Assembly: GCA_030268105.1 (NCBI GenBank)
Contig: BSDZ01000016.1
Location: 627,501-691,500, forward strand
Length of the DNA stretch: 64,000 bases
DNA from: Volvox africanus
Lineage: Eukaryota > Chlorophyta > Chlorophyceae > Chlamydomonadales > Volvocaceae
Direction of reading: 5' to 3'
The translations under genes were made by a program, and so were the position numbers. A model generated the notes under the pieces. It was given only the letters and a program-made list of their open reading frames with translations. It did no database searches and had not been told where the DNA came from. Positions 23,615-36,898 of the stretch are shown here, in pieces (the first letter of the stretch is position 1; each line of letters begins with the position of its first letter).

Positions 23615-26600
23615 ATGACAACATTCCGGAGCCTGCTGCTACTCTCGGCCATAGCCATGGTATCGCTGGGGACTGCGAGCGCGGCAGGTAACGTACCTCA
23701 GCCAGGGCTGAATGACGGATAGCGTAAACTCGTGCCTAACAAACGAGGGCAATCAATGCCGGAACCCTGGCCGCGAAATATGAGAAAAGGGCAACATATT
23801 TTATATATACCTGTTACTGGCGCCCTTCCCTTCATGCAAATGATTCCGTGGAATGTTCCTCGTCTTCTCATTTTTTATGGGTTCATCATTTCCTTTGCTC
23901 AAATTATTACTTTTCAAGCCCAATGTTTTCTTGGTTAATTTTGCGCCTTTAGGCTGCCAAGTTGTGCGTGGTTACGATTTCCAGCCGCAAGTGGAGGTGA
24001 CCAACGCCTTCAGGATCAAGAACTTTACAGTGCCTTCCAATCTAACCATCCTCGGTGACCTTTGCGCGAACAACGTTTCGCGTTGCAATGCGTTCAACAC
24101 GCGAGGATGGCTGATGACTGCACCGCTAAGGCCCGTCTTTTCCTACTTGGATAACACCGTTACCTCAGCCTGCGACGGCGTCTACATTGCGAATCGCACT
24201 CTTACAGGACTGAACCTTACGGTGCGAAGCTCCGGACTCATTACGACCATCCCGGTATTCGGCGACTCTAACCTGTTCGCTTTCCGACTCCTTCCGACGA
24301 CGTACGAATTTGGACCTCATATTCGCAACTTGCAATTGCAATGTGCAAGCGTGTGGGGACGTAACATATATTTTGCATATTGCCGAACGAAAATAAGTTA
24401 CAAATGCGGGGGCTTTCTCAAGTGATAGTGCAGACGCAGGAGCGAAGGAAGCGAGCGCAGGCCGATGAAAGCTGAAGGAAGCGGAACTCCATCCGAGGCC
24501 AATCAAGCAGCTGCACCTATAACCATGTTCATTCACCAAGCAACTACTCGGAGGGGTTAGCCACACTGGATTATCCGAATCCATCCTCAGTTGACGGAAA
24601 TGAACATATAGCACAGCGTCTCATGCTGGCACTAAATGGTGAAATCATCTTCTTTGTATGTGTTACAATGTTGTACGACCCACAGACCCGTACTGTGGAT
24701 GAACTCCGTGCAGCTAGCCTCACAATCAATATGGTCGCCGCTGTTGCTGCAGCTTCCCGAGTGAGCAGGTTTTGTATCTATGTGGGAGAAAAAGGGGGGG
24801 CCTAACTAGGGGGGATGGACATGGGAGGGGACAACCATAACTGTAGCTGGATTGGGGTCCAGACAGTATGTGAGTTTCCATGCATACGGCAGCCCACGCG
24901 CTGCATTAATACATATGTTGGCGGCAATATATGTCGTACTGTCATATGTTGTTATGTGGGCTCAAGGCTCCAGTGGTACACGGAAAAAAGGTATGTAGAG
25001 CAATACGAGCACTTCTAGGTGGTCTGTCTGTCTGTCTGTGCTGTTATTTGGAGTCGAAAGCGCCTCCGGTTCCCACCTTCAACACTAGCTGGAACACCGC
25101 CGGCATGATATCCTATCGTCACCCTAAGCCACTAAGGGACCAATCACGCATGGCGTCATGATGACAATTCATTTGTTTGAAGTCATCGACGGTGCCGGGA
25201 AAGAGGATTATCACCTTTGCGTGATTGACCCCGCCCGTAGTGACAGGAAAAGCAAGGCCTATATGTCAATCATCACACCATTCAACACTGCATCCCGCGC
25301 GATTCGCACTGCATAAGTTCAAAAGTCCTGATGAAGCAAGTCCCAAACGCGATCAGAGACGAAATGTAGGAAAGGCCAGCTTTATCGTCCCCATTTCCGT
25401 GTTGCCTAAATAGATGGCGCTGCTCTGCTTCCGTTTTGGGGGGGGGGAAAGGGGATCCGCCAGGATCCGATGTCAGGGCTGAACACTAACTAAACACTAA
25501 CAACTGAACACTAACGTTTCACTTGATGATGTGCGTAGGTTACAATTGCACTCAAGAGTGCCAGCGTGCCCATCACACCGAGCAATATTCTTTCTCAGAC
25601 CAAAGCAGTGACCACGGCGTTCCAGATGACGCAGGTAAAGTGGCTTGGATGCTGAGTGCATGCGTTGCCAACGCAAGATATAAGCGCTCATCCACATGTT
25701 CCTCCTGCTATTCCGCATGGACACAGACGCCACTCGCGCAAGTCAGCAACAACACGGGGAACTACACCTTCACCGCCGTTGCAAACGCCATTCTGTACCC
25801 CGCTTGGGACTCGCGGGTGGCATATGGTTCAAAAAACTTCATCTCTGCCATCAAAGACCAAGGGAACTGTGGAAGCTGCGTCGCGTTTGCTACCACCGCA
25901 GGCGCTGAGGCGGCAGTGGCCGCAGCATACAATTCCACAACCAACACCAACGACTTCTCCGAGCAATGGTATGTGGAAACAAGCAACCCTGGAATGCATG
26001 GATGCAGTGGGGGTACGTTTCTCTTGTAAAGAGTGCCCTCTGTGCGTTTGCAGCTGTTGTGGTCCATAGGGTGCGAATGGGTTTTGTTTGTAAGCTGGGA
26101 GTTGTGGGCACCTTGGGGATTTGCTCGCTGTATTCCTCCGGGGGCATCAGGTGAGCGAGGGGGGGGGAGGAGGAGAAGCCGGTTACAGTATTGCCACAGC
26201 TCCTTGGAATGTTCAATACCCCTTTGCTGTACTCTCGGTATTCCTAGTCGTCAGGAGCTTGAGTCCCCGCTGTAACAGGGGAGCATCCCTCGTTGATGCC
26301 CCCGGGTGTTTGGGTTTATGCGGGTTACACTGGAAGGGCAAAGAAGGTCCCTTCTGTATTCAACCGGTTAGCTGGGGGTTAGCAGGAAAGTGGGGTTATA
26401 TAGCGGCAGGGAAAAAAAAGGGACTGGTGGCGCAGCTATTGATAACCACACTTTCATCTGTGAAGAAATGTTGTATTGCTGCAACCACCATCCTTCCAAA
26501 CTTCAACTCATGTATGTTTTGTTTAAAAATGTTTAGGATTTTGCAGAATGCCGTACCCTATCTTTACCTTCCCGCCAACTGCTGCCCATCTACTCGATTA

Positions 26601-29600
26601 CAGCACTTTGAAACCGAATTCTCTTTTCCCCCTTCAGGCTGTTCTTCTGCAACGGCAAATACAAACCCACCTGTGATACTGGATGGGATGCGAATCAGGC
26701 CTCTGATGTACTGAAGCTGTACGGAATCCCCTCTGAGGCCAACTACCCGTACAAGGGCAAGTCAGTTCCCTGCACTCTGACAGGCACCCTAACCAAGCCC
26801 GATGGAAAGTTTGACTGGGTCCAGATCACGGACCTTGACAAGGTGGGTTTTATTGGAATATGCAGATGTCCTCAGATAGGTGTAAGACGGACGGACAGAC
26901 GGATAGACGGAGGGACGGAGGGACACTGCTAACTGGGACAGAGCGTAGTATGTTAGCACATGTCCACCAAGAGGTAGAAATGCCGTACCCTAGGGTAACT
27001 TTCATACACCGCCGACACCACTCGACAGCGCCAAACCCAGCTGCAGCTATTGCATTTGGGTCCGACGGCCCTCAGTTAGGGCACCCTGCCTGCTAACACC
27101 GCCGACACCACTTTCCCCACATGCAAGACCCCGGCCGGTCTACCTATAATTTACCTGTTTCTACATCGCATCAACTGTCCCCAGTTTTGTTCATGTCGCT
27201 GTCGTACATGTCCTCAGCTCATGCCCTGCTCAGCTTCATGTCGTCATATTGTTTAAATCTGGGTTATCCGTCGGGGATCCGCAGGCCAAGGAGTACATCC
27301 GGTTGTACGGCTCCGTACTGACGTACTTCGCTGTGTATAACGACTTCTACAACTGGGGTGCATCATCTCCGTGAGTACTGTACTCCATTGTACTGCATTG
27401 TGCCGTGGGATCGTGGTCAGCATATCCTTGTCTTTCCCGGAGGAAGGTTAAGGTTCACTATGGATTCCTCTGAAACTGTCCAAAAGTTAACTGTCCAAAA
27501 GAAATGCAAAGATACATGGGTACTCCTAACATGGGCACTATACCTATCTGGGAATATGTTTGGCAAATTTTAGTGAAGTGCAATTACTGAGTATGGTACC
27601 TAATGACAGATCGCATCTCCGTCATCTGTAAACAATTGTACATTTGCACTGCACCTCTGCCGTACATTTGAATAGTCTGTTGGCTAGAACCCGAGATGAA
27701 GACTTGCTGATCCAGCACGCTAGCAAATAAATCTCATTAACGTTCCCCACAGTTGGTCATGCCCAGGCGGCCATACTTGAAAGTTGTACATAAACAACTG
27801 CATGAACCCTTCATGCATGCAGGCCGTACGTCTGGGACGGCAAGAGTGCATTGGCTGGCTACCATCAGGTTTTGTGCGTTGGTTATAACGATGCAGGGTA
27901 TGTAAGGGGGGGGGGGAGGGAACGGTGAGGGGTAGGGGAACGGTGAGGGGTAGAGACCAACGGGCGCATGTTTGGAAACCCATGGGAGGTCTCCTGCGTA
28001 CACCTAGCCAAATGGTTGGTACGGGCTACCCTCATGAACACATGTCACGATCTTGCTCTGCGTCTTAAGACCACCACATGCGAAATCATCCTGGCTAATG
28101 ACTGGTTGGGAAGACGCAAGGCCACCATGTGTTGAGCAAACAAACACTAACGGTGCGTAAAAAGCCAAACGCGATGTACACATTTACACCCTCGCTTGGG
28201 GCTTCTCCGGGTATCGACGACAATTTTGATTCATGTGATATCCCACTGAATTATGTCACATCTTCCGGTTTCGCGTCAACTATGGTGGAAACAGTGTCCA
28301 CTAGGGCCATTGCGAAACAAATTGCTAAAGGAGCACGAAGTTATCTCCTCCGAGTGCAAGCTCCCTTCACAAAATACAGCTCCTAAGACCAACCCCAGCG
28401 GGAATGATCTCCTTTCCAATGCCAAAATTTTGGAACACCTTAGATGTGTGGAGGCATTTAAGGTGTCGGGCGCTTTAAATTTCTGATAGAAAAAAACGAT
28501 GAGCGCCTGACCGCACTCAAGACTGATCTTGAATGTAGCAGGTGCGAAGCCCTTCTATGCTCAACTTACCTATCGAAGATGCACACTGTCCAGTCTGGGA
28601 GTTGCACAGCGTGATGTCTTCTGAGGGCACTACTTGTTTGCGAAAGTGATCAGGCATATTCCAAGCGTATTGTTTTAAATGAATGATCTTTTCCGCAAAC
28701 AAAGGCAAGCTTCGAAAGCCAACTGGAGAGCAATACTATAGTCCTCTGGCCGCGGTTTAGTACTCACTAAGGTTCCCTGTGGGCCCTATCTTCGGATCTC
28801 TAAAACCTTATTGTTTGGAATTGGCTTCCTAACCATTTCCATAGCTGATACCAGATCCTACCTATCTCGATTAACGAATTGTAATGACGCAAGGTTGCAA
28901 GCGTTAACACTGAGCGTTAGCCGTTTGAACATTTGCACTAAATCCAAACTACCCAAACTCGCAAAGGCGGTTGGCGGTTTCCGCAAACGTGGAAATATTT
29001 ATTAACTTGCGTTCAACACAAAGTATTAGGAGAACTGCGTTAATATTAAAGACATTAGTGTTAATTAGTATCAAAGTGATCTTTTGCATGTGAGGCGGAA
29101 ACTATTTATTCCATCATTTTCTTATTTCTATAAAAAAACAGCTCCATGCGCTAAGGTTGTTGTCCTCTGCTTCCTCCATCCTCCTCGGAACCCCATCTCC
29201 GTGTGTTGAACGTAACTGTGTGTGACACGTATACCTCTCACAACCACCCTGACATCTCCCGCACCCTTTCACAGGAGGTACTGGATTGCGAAGAATAGCT
29301 GGGGCAGCTCGTGGGGCGATAACGGTTTCTTCCGGATATCGTACACCAATCGTGCGGGTTTTATGACGGCTTCCGGCGATAACGTTGTGGGCCTTACCTT
29401 CACTCCCAACCTAAGGCCTCAACCTATCTTCAGTTCACCGCCACCTAAGCCACCGCCATCACCACCGCCATCACCACCGCCGGTGAAATCGCCACCACCT
29501 TCCCTAAGCCCCCGGCCACCCTCTCCCCGGCCACCTTCACCCGCACCGTTTTCCCCGCCCCCCCGTCCTCCCCCGCCAAGTCCTCCACCCCCACGGCCAT

Positions 29601-31144
29601 CGCCCCCCTCGCCACCAAAGCCTGCCTGCGGTGATAAGATGTGCAATGGTGTTGAGACCTGTGCTGACTGCCCTGGCGACTGCGGTGCTTGCCCCGTGTG
29701 TGGCGATGGAGTCTGCTCGGGTGAGCTGCATCTGGATTGATCGAAAGTGGAGTGGGGCGTAATGGGGAGGGCAATGGGGTGGGCAATGGGGTGGGCAATG
29801 GGGTGGGCAGTGGGATGCAGTGGGCAGTAGGATGCTAATATGGCATATGCCACTGCAGTGCTGCCGTTTGAATTTTCAGGCGGGGCCCCAGCGGTAAGCG
29901 CCTCAGGGGCCCCTGCCTCTAGGATTGCCCATGTCCATGTGTGTTTTCCTTCCCCTTATCACATCGCGCAGCTAGCCGCAGCTCATATTTGTTACGAATT
30001 TCAGCCTAAGCCCCTTTCTGCCCCTCCCCACCAACCACGTTGTGTCTATGCGTCTATGCGTCTGCCCTACCTCAGGCGGGGAGACATGTCGCAGCTGCTT
30101 CAAGGACTGCTTCAAGTTGTTGAACGGTGTCAAGACTTGCTGTGGCGACAAGGTTTGCTCTCCCGGTGACAACGAGACATGCAGCACCTGCCCTTTGGAT
30201 TGCGGGGTTTGCCCCTTGTGCAACAACAATGGCATCTGCGAGAGTGTTCGCTACAATGAGACTTGCTATAATACCGTCACCAAAAAGGGCTGCCTCGACT
30301 GCGGCACCTGTGGCGCCGCGACGTGCGGCGACGGCATTTGCACCTTCAGCACCAATTCCTATAGCGAGAGCTGCACCGGCTGCTCTAAGGACTGCGGTAA
30401 ATGCACCGACGACTTTTACTGCGGTAAGCATAAAACAATCTAAATCCAATCTATCCATTCAGCTGAAAACAATCCGAATATAATTCATCTAGCAAAAAAA
30501 GTATTTTTTTTGCATCTACACTTACATAGTTATAAAACTATGTAACTGTAGATGCCAAAAAATCCTTTTTTTAGCTAGATAAATATCCCAAACAACCGTT
30601 TCAAGTCTTACTAACGTTGTTGCAGCTATATCACGGAAAGGGTACATTGTAGTAGAAGAAAGGGAAGGATTATCCTTTAGGTTAATCCGTTCACCATGAC
30701 ATGCTAAGAACTTCATCCTCATCACATTCGCGACTCCTCGCCTGCCTTATCCTTCTGAATTCTATTGGTTCTGGATTTCGTCCTCCACACCATCCCACCC
30801 GCCCAGAGCAATTACTCAACCTCATTCTCCCCTCCCTGCTTCATGCCTTGATGTCAGTAGAGCACACTAGTGAGTGGGAACTAGGAAGAAGGGAAACTCT
30901 AGAGAGGAAATATTCATTACTAGCCGGCTGGTTCCCACCCTGTGCCCACGCTAATACCCGTGCAGGCGACGGCATTTGCAGTTCTTCAATCGGAGAGAAC
31001 GCCAGTAAGTGCTCACGCGACTGCCTCAAGCCCCGGGCAATGCCGCCATCGCCAGCTCCACCCTCGTTTAGCGATGCTCCACCGCCGTACAATCCGTACG
31101 ATTACGGCGACTATGACTATAACTACTACAGCCAACGCCGATGA
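23615..31144 (+). CDS. Secreted papain-family (C1) cysteine protease with proline hinge, CGDxxC cysteine repeats and Tyr/Asp tail
   Basis: Exons: 23615-23687, 23953-24360, 25539-26012, 26638-26842, 27285-27370, 27823-27897, 29275-29720, 30076-30423, 30966-31144; about 764 residues. A signal peptide (MTTFRSLLLLSAIAMVSLG) is followed by a Cys-containing region with an apple/PAN-like CNAFNTRGW. The catalytic domain has Q-GNCGSC with the nucleophile Cys (about base 25874), GCSGG, YPYKG, catalytic His in AGYHQVLCVGY and catalytic Asn in WIAKNSWGSSWGDNG. Then a (PPSP)n hinge (29437-29625) leads to six repeats of the type CGDxxC...ETCxxCPxDCGxC, a second short Pro region, and a YD-rich C-terminus. 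Catalytic residues are present, so activity is expected. The junction 26012/26638 is one base out of phase as read. Extracellular or wall location is inferred. Confidence 0.85.
29761..29829 (+). repeat. GGGGTGGGCAAT 11-12 bp minisatellite
   Basis: About five imperfect units in the protease intron between the exons ending 29720 and starting 30076. Confidence 0.75.
30483..30583. mobile_element. Foldback (MITE-like) palindromic element in a protease intron
   Basis: The sequence from TTCATCTAGC to GCTAGATAAA is a near-perfect inverted repeat of about 100 bp. Arms of about 48 bp read CTAGCAAAAAAA...GCATCTACA.TTACATAGTT and their reverse complement, with a tiny centre near ATAAAAC. Terminal inverted repeats, an AT-rich body and intronic position fit a MITE. 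No target-site duplication can be assigned with certainty. It could also form a strong RNA hairpin in the pre-mRNA. Confidence 0.65.
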
Positions 31145-32700
31145 TTGAGTCCCAACGTGGCATGCTGAGAGCTCCATGGAGGGGACTCAATAATTTTCGG
31201 ATTCTATGCATCATACTGCATGCTATGCTGTTGGGCTGAAAGCTCACGGGATGGACATTTGAATGAGCGGGAGGAGACACAGGGGCAGACACACACACAT
31301 TCACACATACACACACACCAGGAGTGGAGTTGAGGCCGCCGTTCATCCGGCAGATTCCATTGGGTGCTGATGGTGGGTGCTGAACCACCTACCTATCGGA
31401 AGATCACTGGTTTCGGAGCAGTCAACATCCCTAGGGGTGAACGGATGAAGGTGCCCCGAAATACAGGGATTACTGCCAGGTATTGGCCAAGGGTGAAGCA
31501 AAGTCCCCCAATGCTACACATACACACACGTTCCCGTCTGCGTTGGGGATGGGGGGGAAAGCGGAGCTGGAGGTGAAGAGATGTCCTTCCATGAGCGAGA
31601 GCATGCCCCTATTTGGCAGCCTTAAAATGCGTGTATTCGGCAGATGTGCATGCACTAGCAGCCGTTGGAATCTCGTGAGCCAGGCTATCTATGCTCATGA
31701 TGCTGCCGGCCCTGCGTGGTGAGTCGATGAGGCGCTGGCTGCTGCAGGTTATTGCTCATGCATCAATCAGCAGGTACGCCCGCAGCGGCAGCAGCAGACT
31801 TCATTTCCTCATAGTCCCCACACCCGCGCGACCACCTCGCTACCCACTTCCCCGGTTGCGTGGGAAGTTCTGTAGCATTGGCGCTCAGTCAGTTCGGTTA
31901 TATTACATCCACCGTTACACGCTAACGATAGCGCCCTAGGTGTGAAAGAGCGAGGCACACAACACTCGTTTCGCCAAAACATCACTCCTAACATCAATCC
32001 GTCTTGCAATCTTGATTTATTGCAACCATCTGACGCCAAAAGATTCCGATAGAATGAACACTTTGTAATGCGTACTTGGATGTGGGCTTCATGCAAATTT
32101 AAACATTATTGCGTATGTGATTTGTATTCATCACATGCTTGGATTACGTAGCGCCGTAGGCGAACGTATGCGGACGTTGTGTAGGGGTGCTCTTGTTCAA
32201 GCTGCAAGATGGCCGGGGCAGGTGTATGTTCTAATGTTAGCAATAGGTGCTTAGCGGCCCACAACCAGGGTCTCTTATCAAGCTTCCTTGGCTCGCCGAG
32301 CTAGGTGAGCTACACGCTGTTTTGTGTCACGCTTCAATATATACAACACAACGCAATGCACGCACGGTTCCGCACCATCCATGATGCTCGTGTGTGTGCA
32401 AAACAGCACTTGCTCGCAAGTTATATATGTGGATACAAGGCAGGTGTGCGGGTGATGAAGAGTGCCGCCGCCGCCGCATGTATGAGGGTATATACATATT
32501 GCCTAAATGTCCGTACATCTTCCGTATATTTTCCGAACATTGTCCGTACAGCTCGGTTCATGTATGGGGCATGGTTGCATACCTCGTGGCAACCTGGGTA
32601 CGTACTTCCTGACCACACACGTGCAAACATATGTGTGCGCGTGTGTGTGCACGTGCGTGTGTGTGTGGGTTTTGCTCCTGCCTTCAATTCTTGTGGGATT
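31096..32700 (+). repeat. Direct duplication, copy 1 (protease 3' end and 3' flank)
   Basis: Bases 31096-31308 and 32166-32700 are nearly identical to 33483-33700 and 33911-34440. Copy 1 includes the last ~49 coding bases and stop of the protease, its 3'UTR and the flank. A TGTAA at 32064-32068, the candidate poly(A) signal, lies in a part absent from copy 2. Confidence 0.85.
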
Positions 32701-33482
32701 GTTTTCCTTGTCATCATTGTGGCGAACTAAACAAATGTGTATGTTCAGTCTTCTAATTCGTTTCTGCGCACCTCATTTGTTCGTCCACTATTCGTGATGA
32801 TAATAGATATGTCCGGCAATTCCCAAACGGAGCGCAGGTTGGGAAGGTGGACGCATGCACCCACGCTGTCTGGGCCATGCATGGGCGGCGAATTCAGCCG
32901 TGCATGGACAGGAAAGCGACCATTAGGTAGCTAGGCCCTGCGCCCGCCCACCTCCACATTCATGTTTGTCAGCAGGGTTCCGTGAATGACCAGGTTTGGT
33001 GCATGGTCGGTTGTTCCACGCTACTTGTTGCGTCCCCTTTCAGCTACTTTGCAATCATGATTCCATCCATTCCATGTTATATATGCTGGCGCCGGCTCCT
33101 GATGATCAGAGAGCAGCACTCGTTTTATTATATCACTCCCAACTGGTGGTAGTGATGACTGTAACGCTGGGTGCAATAGCGCGTGATGGTGGGGTGCAAG
33201 TTTCCTCATTACACCCTGTGCTACAATGGTGCGAATTGCTAGGACTAACCTCCCTAAGGTCTCCAAGTCGGACCCGGAATAGCGCACACAGGTTGATGCA
33301 AACGCCACAGGATGCGCATGAATCCCGTCTGCCCTCTGGTGGATGCCCGGGCTGACGCTGCGTCTGTCAGGGTTACGACCCGCCGTCTGCACAAAGAAAA
33401 AAGGACGGTCGGGAAAACAAAGGAACCCCATCTGTCAATCATCACCGCAGTCAGGTGATCAATCAGCACCGCCGTAGAATAC

Positions 33483-34440
33483 GTACGATTACGGCGACTA
33501 TGACTATAACTACTACAGCCAACGCCGATGATTGGGTCCCAACGAGGCATGCTGAGAGCTCCATGGAGGGGACTCAATTGTTTTCGGGTTCTACGTATCG
33601 TACTGCATGCTATGCTGTTGGGCTGAAAGCTCAGGGGATGGACATTCGAATGAGCGGGAGGAGACACAGGGGCAGACACACACACACATTCACACACAAG
33701 CGCGCGCCCGTCTGTGGTGTAGTTGTAGTACATGTACGGCCCACACACCAACACAATATGAAGGTGCAGAAGCACCCTGTCAGCATCTCGAGCGGCATTT
33801 GCTGCTCTCAACTACTACAGGGGGGATGAAGAAGAAAGTGGAGCTGGAGGTGAAGACCGTGCCCCTATTTGCAACAATAATAACATGCTCCCTAAAAGCG
33901 TGTATTGTACGTATGCGGACGTTGTGTAGGGGTGCTCTTGTTCAAGCTGCAAGATGGCCGGGGCAGGTGAATGTTCTAATGTTAGCAATAAGTGCTTAGC
34001 GGCCCACAACCAGGGTCTCTTATCAAGCTTCCTTGGCTCGCCGAGCTAGGTGAGCTACGCGCTGTTTCGTGTCACGCTTCAATATATACAACACAACGCA
34101 ATGCACGCACGGTTCCGCACCATCCATGATGCTCGTGTGTGTGCAAAACAGCACTTGCTCGCAAGTTATATATGTGGATACAAGGCAGGTGTGCGGGTGA
34201 TGAAGAGTGCCGCCGCCGCCGCATGTATGAGGGTATATACATATTGCCTAAATGTCCGTACATCTTCCGTATATTTTCCGAACATTGTCCGTACAGCTCG
34301 GTTCATGTATGGGGCATGGTTGCATACCTCGTGGCAATATGGGTACGTACTTCCTGATCATGCACGTGTACATACGTGTGTGTGCACGTGCGTGTGTGTG
34401 TGTGTGTTTTGCTCCCGCCTTCAATTCTAGTGGTTTTGTT
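33483..34440 (+). repeat. Direct duplication, copy 2 (lacks about 640 bp relative to copy 1)
   Basis: Copy 2 carries a frozen copy of the protease C-terminal codons (about 33483-33531, including TGA) with no upstream exons, so it is not a gene. The offset to copy 1 changes from 2387 to 1745 bp across the gap, so the copies differ by one internal indel region of about 640 bp between 31.3 and 32.2 kb. Confidence 0.85.
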
Positions 34441-36898
34441 TTATCCAGGTCAGTCGATGTGTTCATACGCTAATTGCAATCCCCCCAAAATAAACACTAT
34501 TAACATACATTCGGTAGTTGTCAGGGATTATTGTCTGCAAATCTTCCTCGTTATGATCTATCCGGATAGATCAAACCCGGATTGAGATGAATGACCAATA
34601 GACCTGTTTCTGCAGGGAGCTCATCGTTCTGGCGCCTGGCAGATCGTTTCCAACTTGTGTACTTGTCCAGAGCTTTGGAACAGATTCGAAAACCTGCTGG
34701 CTTTTCCCAGCTGTGCTGACGTGAATTCATATATTTGAGGTATCAGATGAAAGGTAACTAGTTATGTGACCATGGTGAAAACAAGGCAGCCTGATGTCCC
34801 ACCTGCCAGTGGTTTGTACATACAAACAAATACATTCTGCCATGTGGTTGGTGATACAACCCAAATATATGACCCAGTCTCAAAGAGCTAATCATTTAAA
34901 TCTCTGGCAATCTGTTTGTGAAAGTCGTGACACAATTCCAAAGCCTGATGTATGTAAGGCAACCTATGACCATGTACATGTTGACATACCCGACATGTCA
35001 CAGACCCCACCCGCCGCGCACATCACCCAACGGATAATGCAGGCTGTCTATGTAAAACAAAATGATCCCAATACCAAAGTTTGGCCGGAGATGGACGACC
35101 AGGACTTTGGGACCCACCGCTCAGACCACACCCAAACCCCACCCAATTCAACCAATTAAACCCACTACCCCCCAAAACCGACCATCTCTGATTGCCCTGG
35201 AACTTTGGCACTATCACCGGTACATCATAAAAAACAGTATCCGTTTGAATGTGGTCATGGCTCATTGTTCCCCAATCATGTCGGCTAGTGCCTGTGCCAT
35301 CGCATCACAACTGTTAGTGTCGGGGCCTAATGCCACCCACCCCAAAGCTGGGGCTTACACATGCCACATGTGTAACAGGCCCTGACCCGGCCAGCTGGAT
35401 CCGCAACCTCCGTAAGGGGGGTCCTTGCAATAGCCGCCGCTGCTGCTGCTGTGAGGGCCATATCGGAAATGTGTATAGGTCAGAACCCAACCAGGCCAGC
35501 TTTGCCCCTGAGGCCCCTCTAGCAGTGGTAGTGACAAAGCCAGACATCATTCGCGTGCCAGGCGGCGGCAACCTCCCCGTCTCAGTCGCTGACGCCCCCC
35601 AGTAGCCACCTCCATAACCCTAGCCCACAACAGCGCCAGCGGCGTTATTGTTGCCCTTGCAATGCGGGCTTCCGTTTCTCCCCATACGGTTCCAGGACGT
35701 CATCCGAGCTAGGACATTCGATTACACATCAACAGGAGCCTTAGGCACAGCTCACATTACGACTGCGTAAAGCAGCCGCACGGCCGCATTACACGGCCAC
35801 ACTGGACCGATAAGTAAAATCATAGTAATAACTGTTGTACATGAGCTGCTGTTTGTGGCAATGCCGCTGTGTGGCTACTCAGGCGCGAAGCGACTCTCAC
35901 AATGTTACAAGCAGCTGACTGACTGGTCTCCCACCACTGGGAGATAAGGGACCTCAGGCCGTACAGATGAAAGTCGGCGAGGGCCCGATACAAAGTAAAC
36001 CAGCATCATAGGTATGTTCGAAAGGTTTCTAAACCTTTACAACAATAACCTATTATATGTTATAAATAATCACTGTCAACAGTTGTATATAAAATCTGAA
36101 TCTGACCGTAACCTTTCGCGAGTAAGCATGTGAGCAAACTTCGTTTTGTAACCAGAATAATTAACCTTTCACTTTGTAAATATATTGAAATCACATGGTT
36201 CGGGTGACACACTGGGCTGACGGAGTCCCGTGTAGTACTGTAAAGCCATGACGGGCTCGGTCTGAGCAGGTGCGGAATCGCGAAACAAGCTGCCGGACTA
36301 TGCCGTGGCTCCTTCTTGGACTTTCCTGGATTCATTTGGTGTGTCTTCGGGCCGCAATGTAGTTGCGGCACACATGCTAGCCCGCTAAATTCTTTTGGGC
36401 AGGTTCGTCCCAAACGCCCCAAGGGAAGGCGGCCCTGTTACAATGAAACCTCCCCAAGGGGAGGGGTCCCCATGGCTTGGACACACAATCGTAGCTGAAA
36501 CAAAAGTAGCCCTAACACATCGCGCTTCTTAACTGACAATTATCGGTGGTCCGATATGGCTGTTGCTTACAGGAAAAGTGCAGACCGTACCTGCCCGTAT
36601 GCCGGTATGGACAGCCGGTGAGGTCCGGCGCATGGACAGCATCTATAAGTCGCAATTTCGTTGAATTAAGAATATGTAGGCCCTATATAAAAGTCAGAAA
36701 TAGCTGCACATGAATCTGCAGATGGACCGCTTCGCATGTTCGCAAAGACAACGGTTAACAACGTGACCCCTCGTGACCCAGCACGCCCCATGGTAGCACA
36801 CAGCATGGAAAAGCAGCTTCCCCAACTAACATAAGGGGTTACTGCGTTGCTTATTACATTTTTTGCGTGCACCTTAGGTTTCTAATATTTGACACACA
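34441..36898. other. Intergenic region upstream of phosphoserine phosphatase
   Basis: No convincing exon. A block at about 34.8-35.6 kb has CCCACC-rich, moderately long ORFs without motifs. The last few hundred bases should contain the promoter of the gene starting at 36899. No RNA gene recognised. Confidence 0.4.

Noticed and set aside
30072..30458. Ala-rich minus ORF opposite the cysteine-repeat exon
   Set aside because: The + strand frame has regular CGDxxC repeats and good splice sites; the antisense frame is a by-product.
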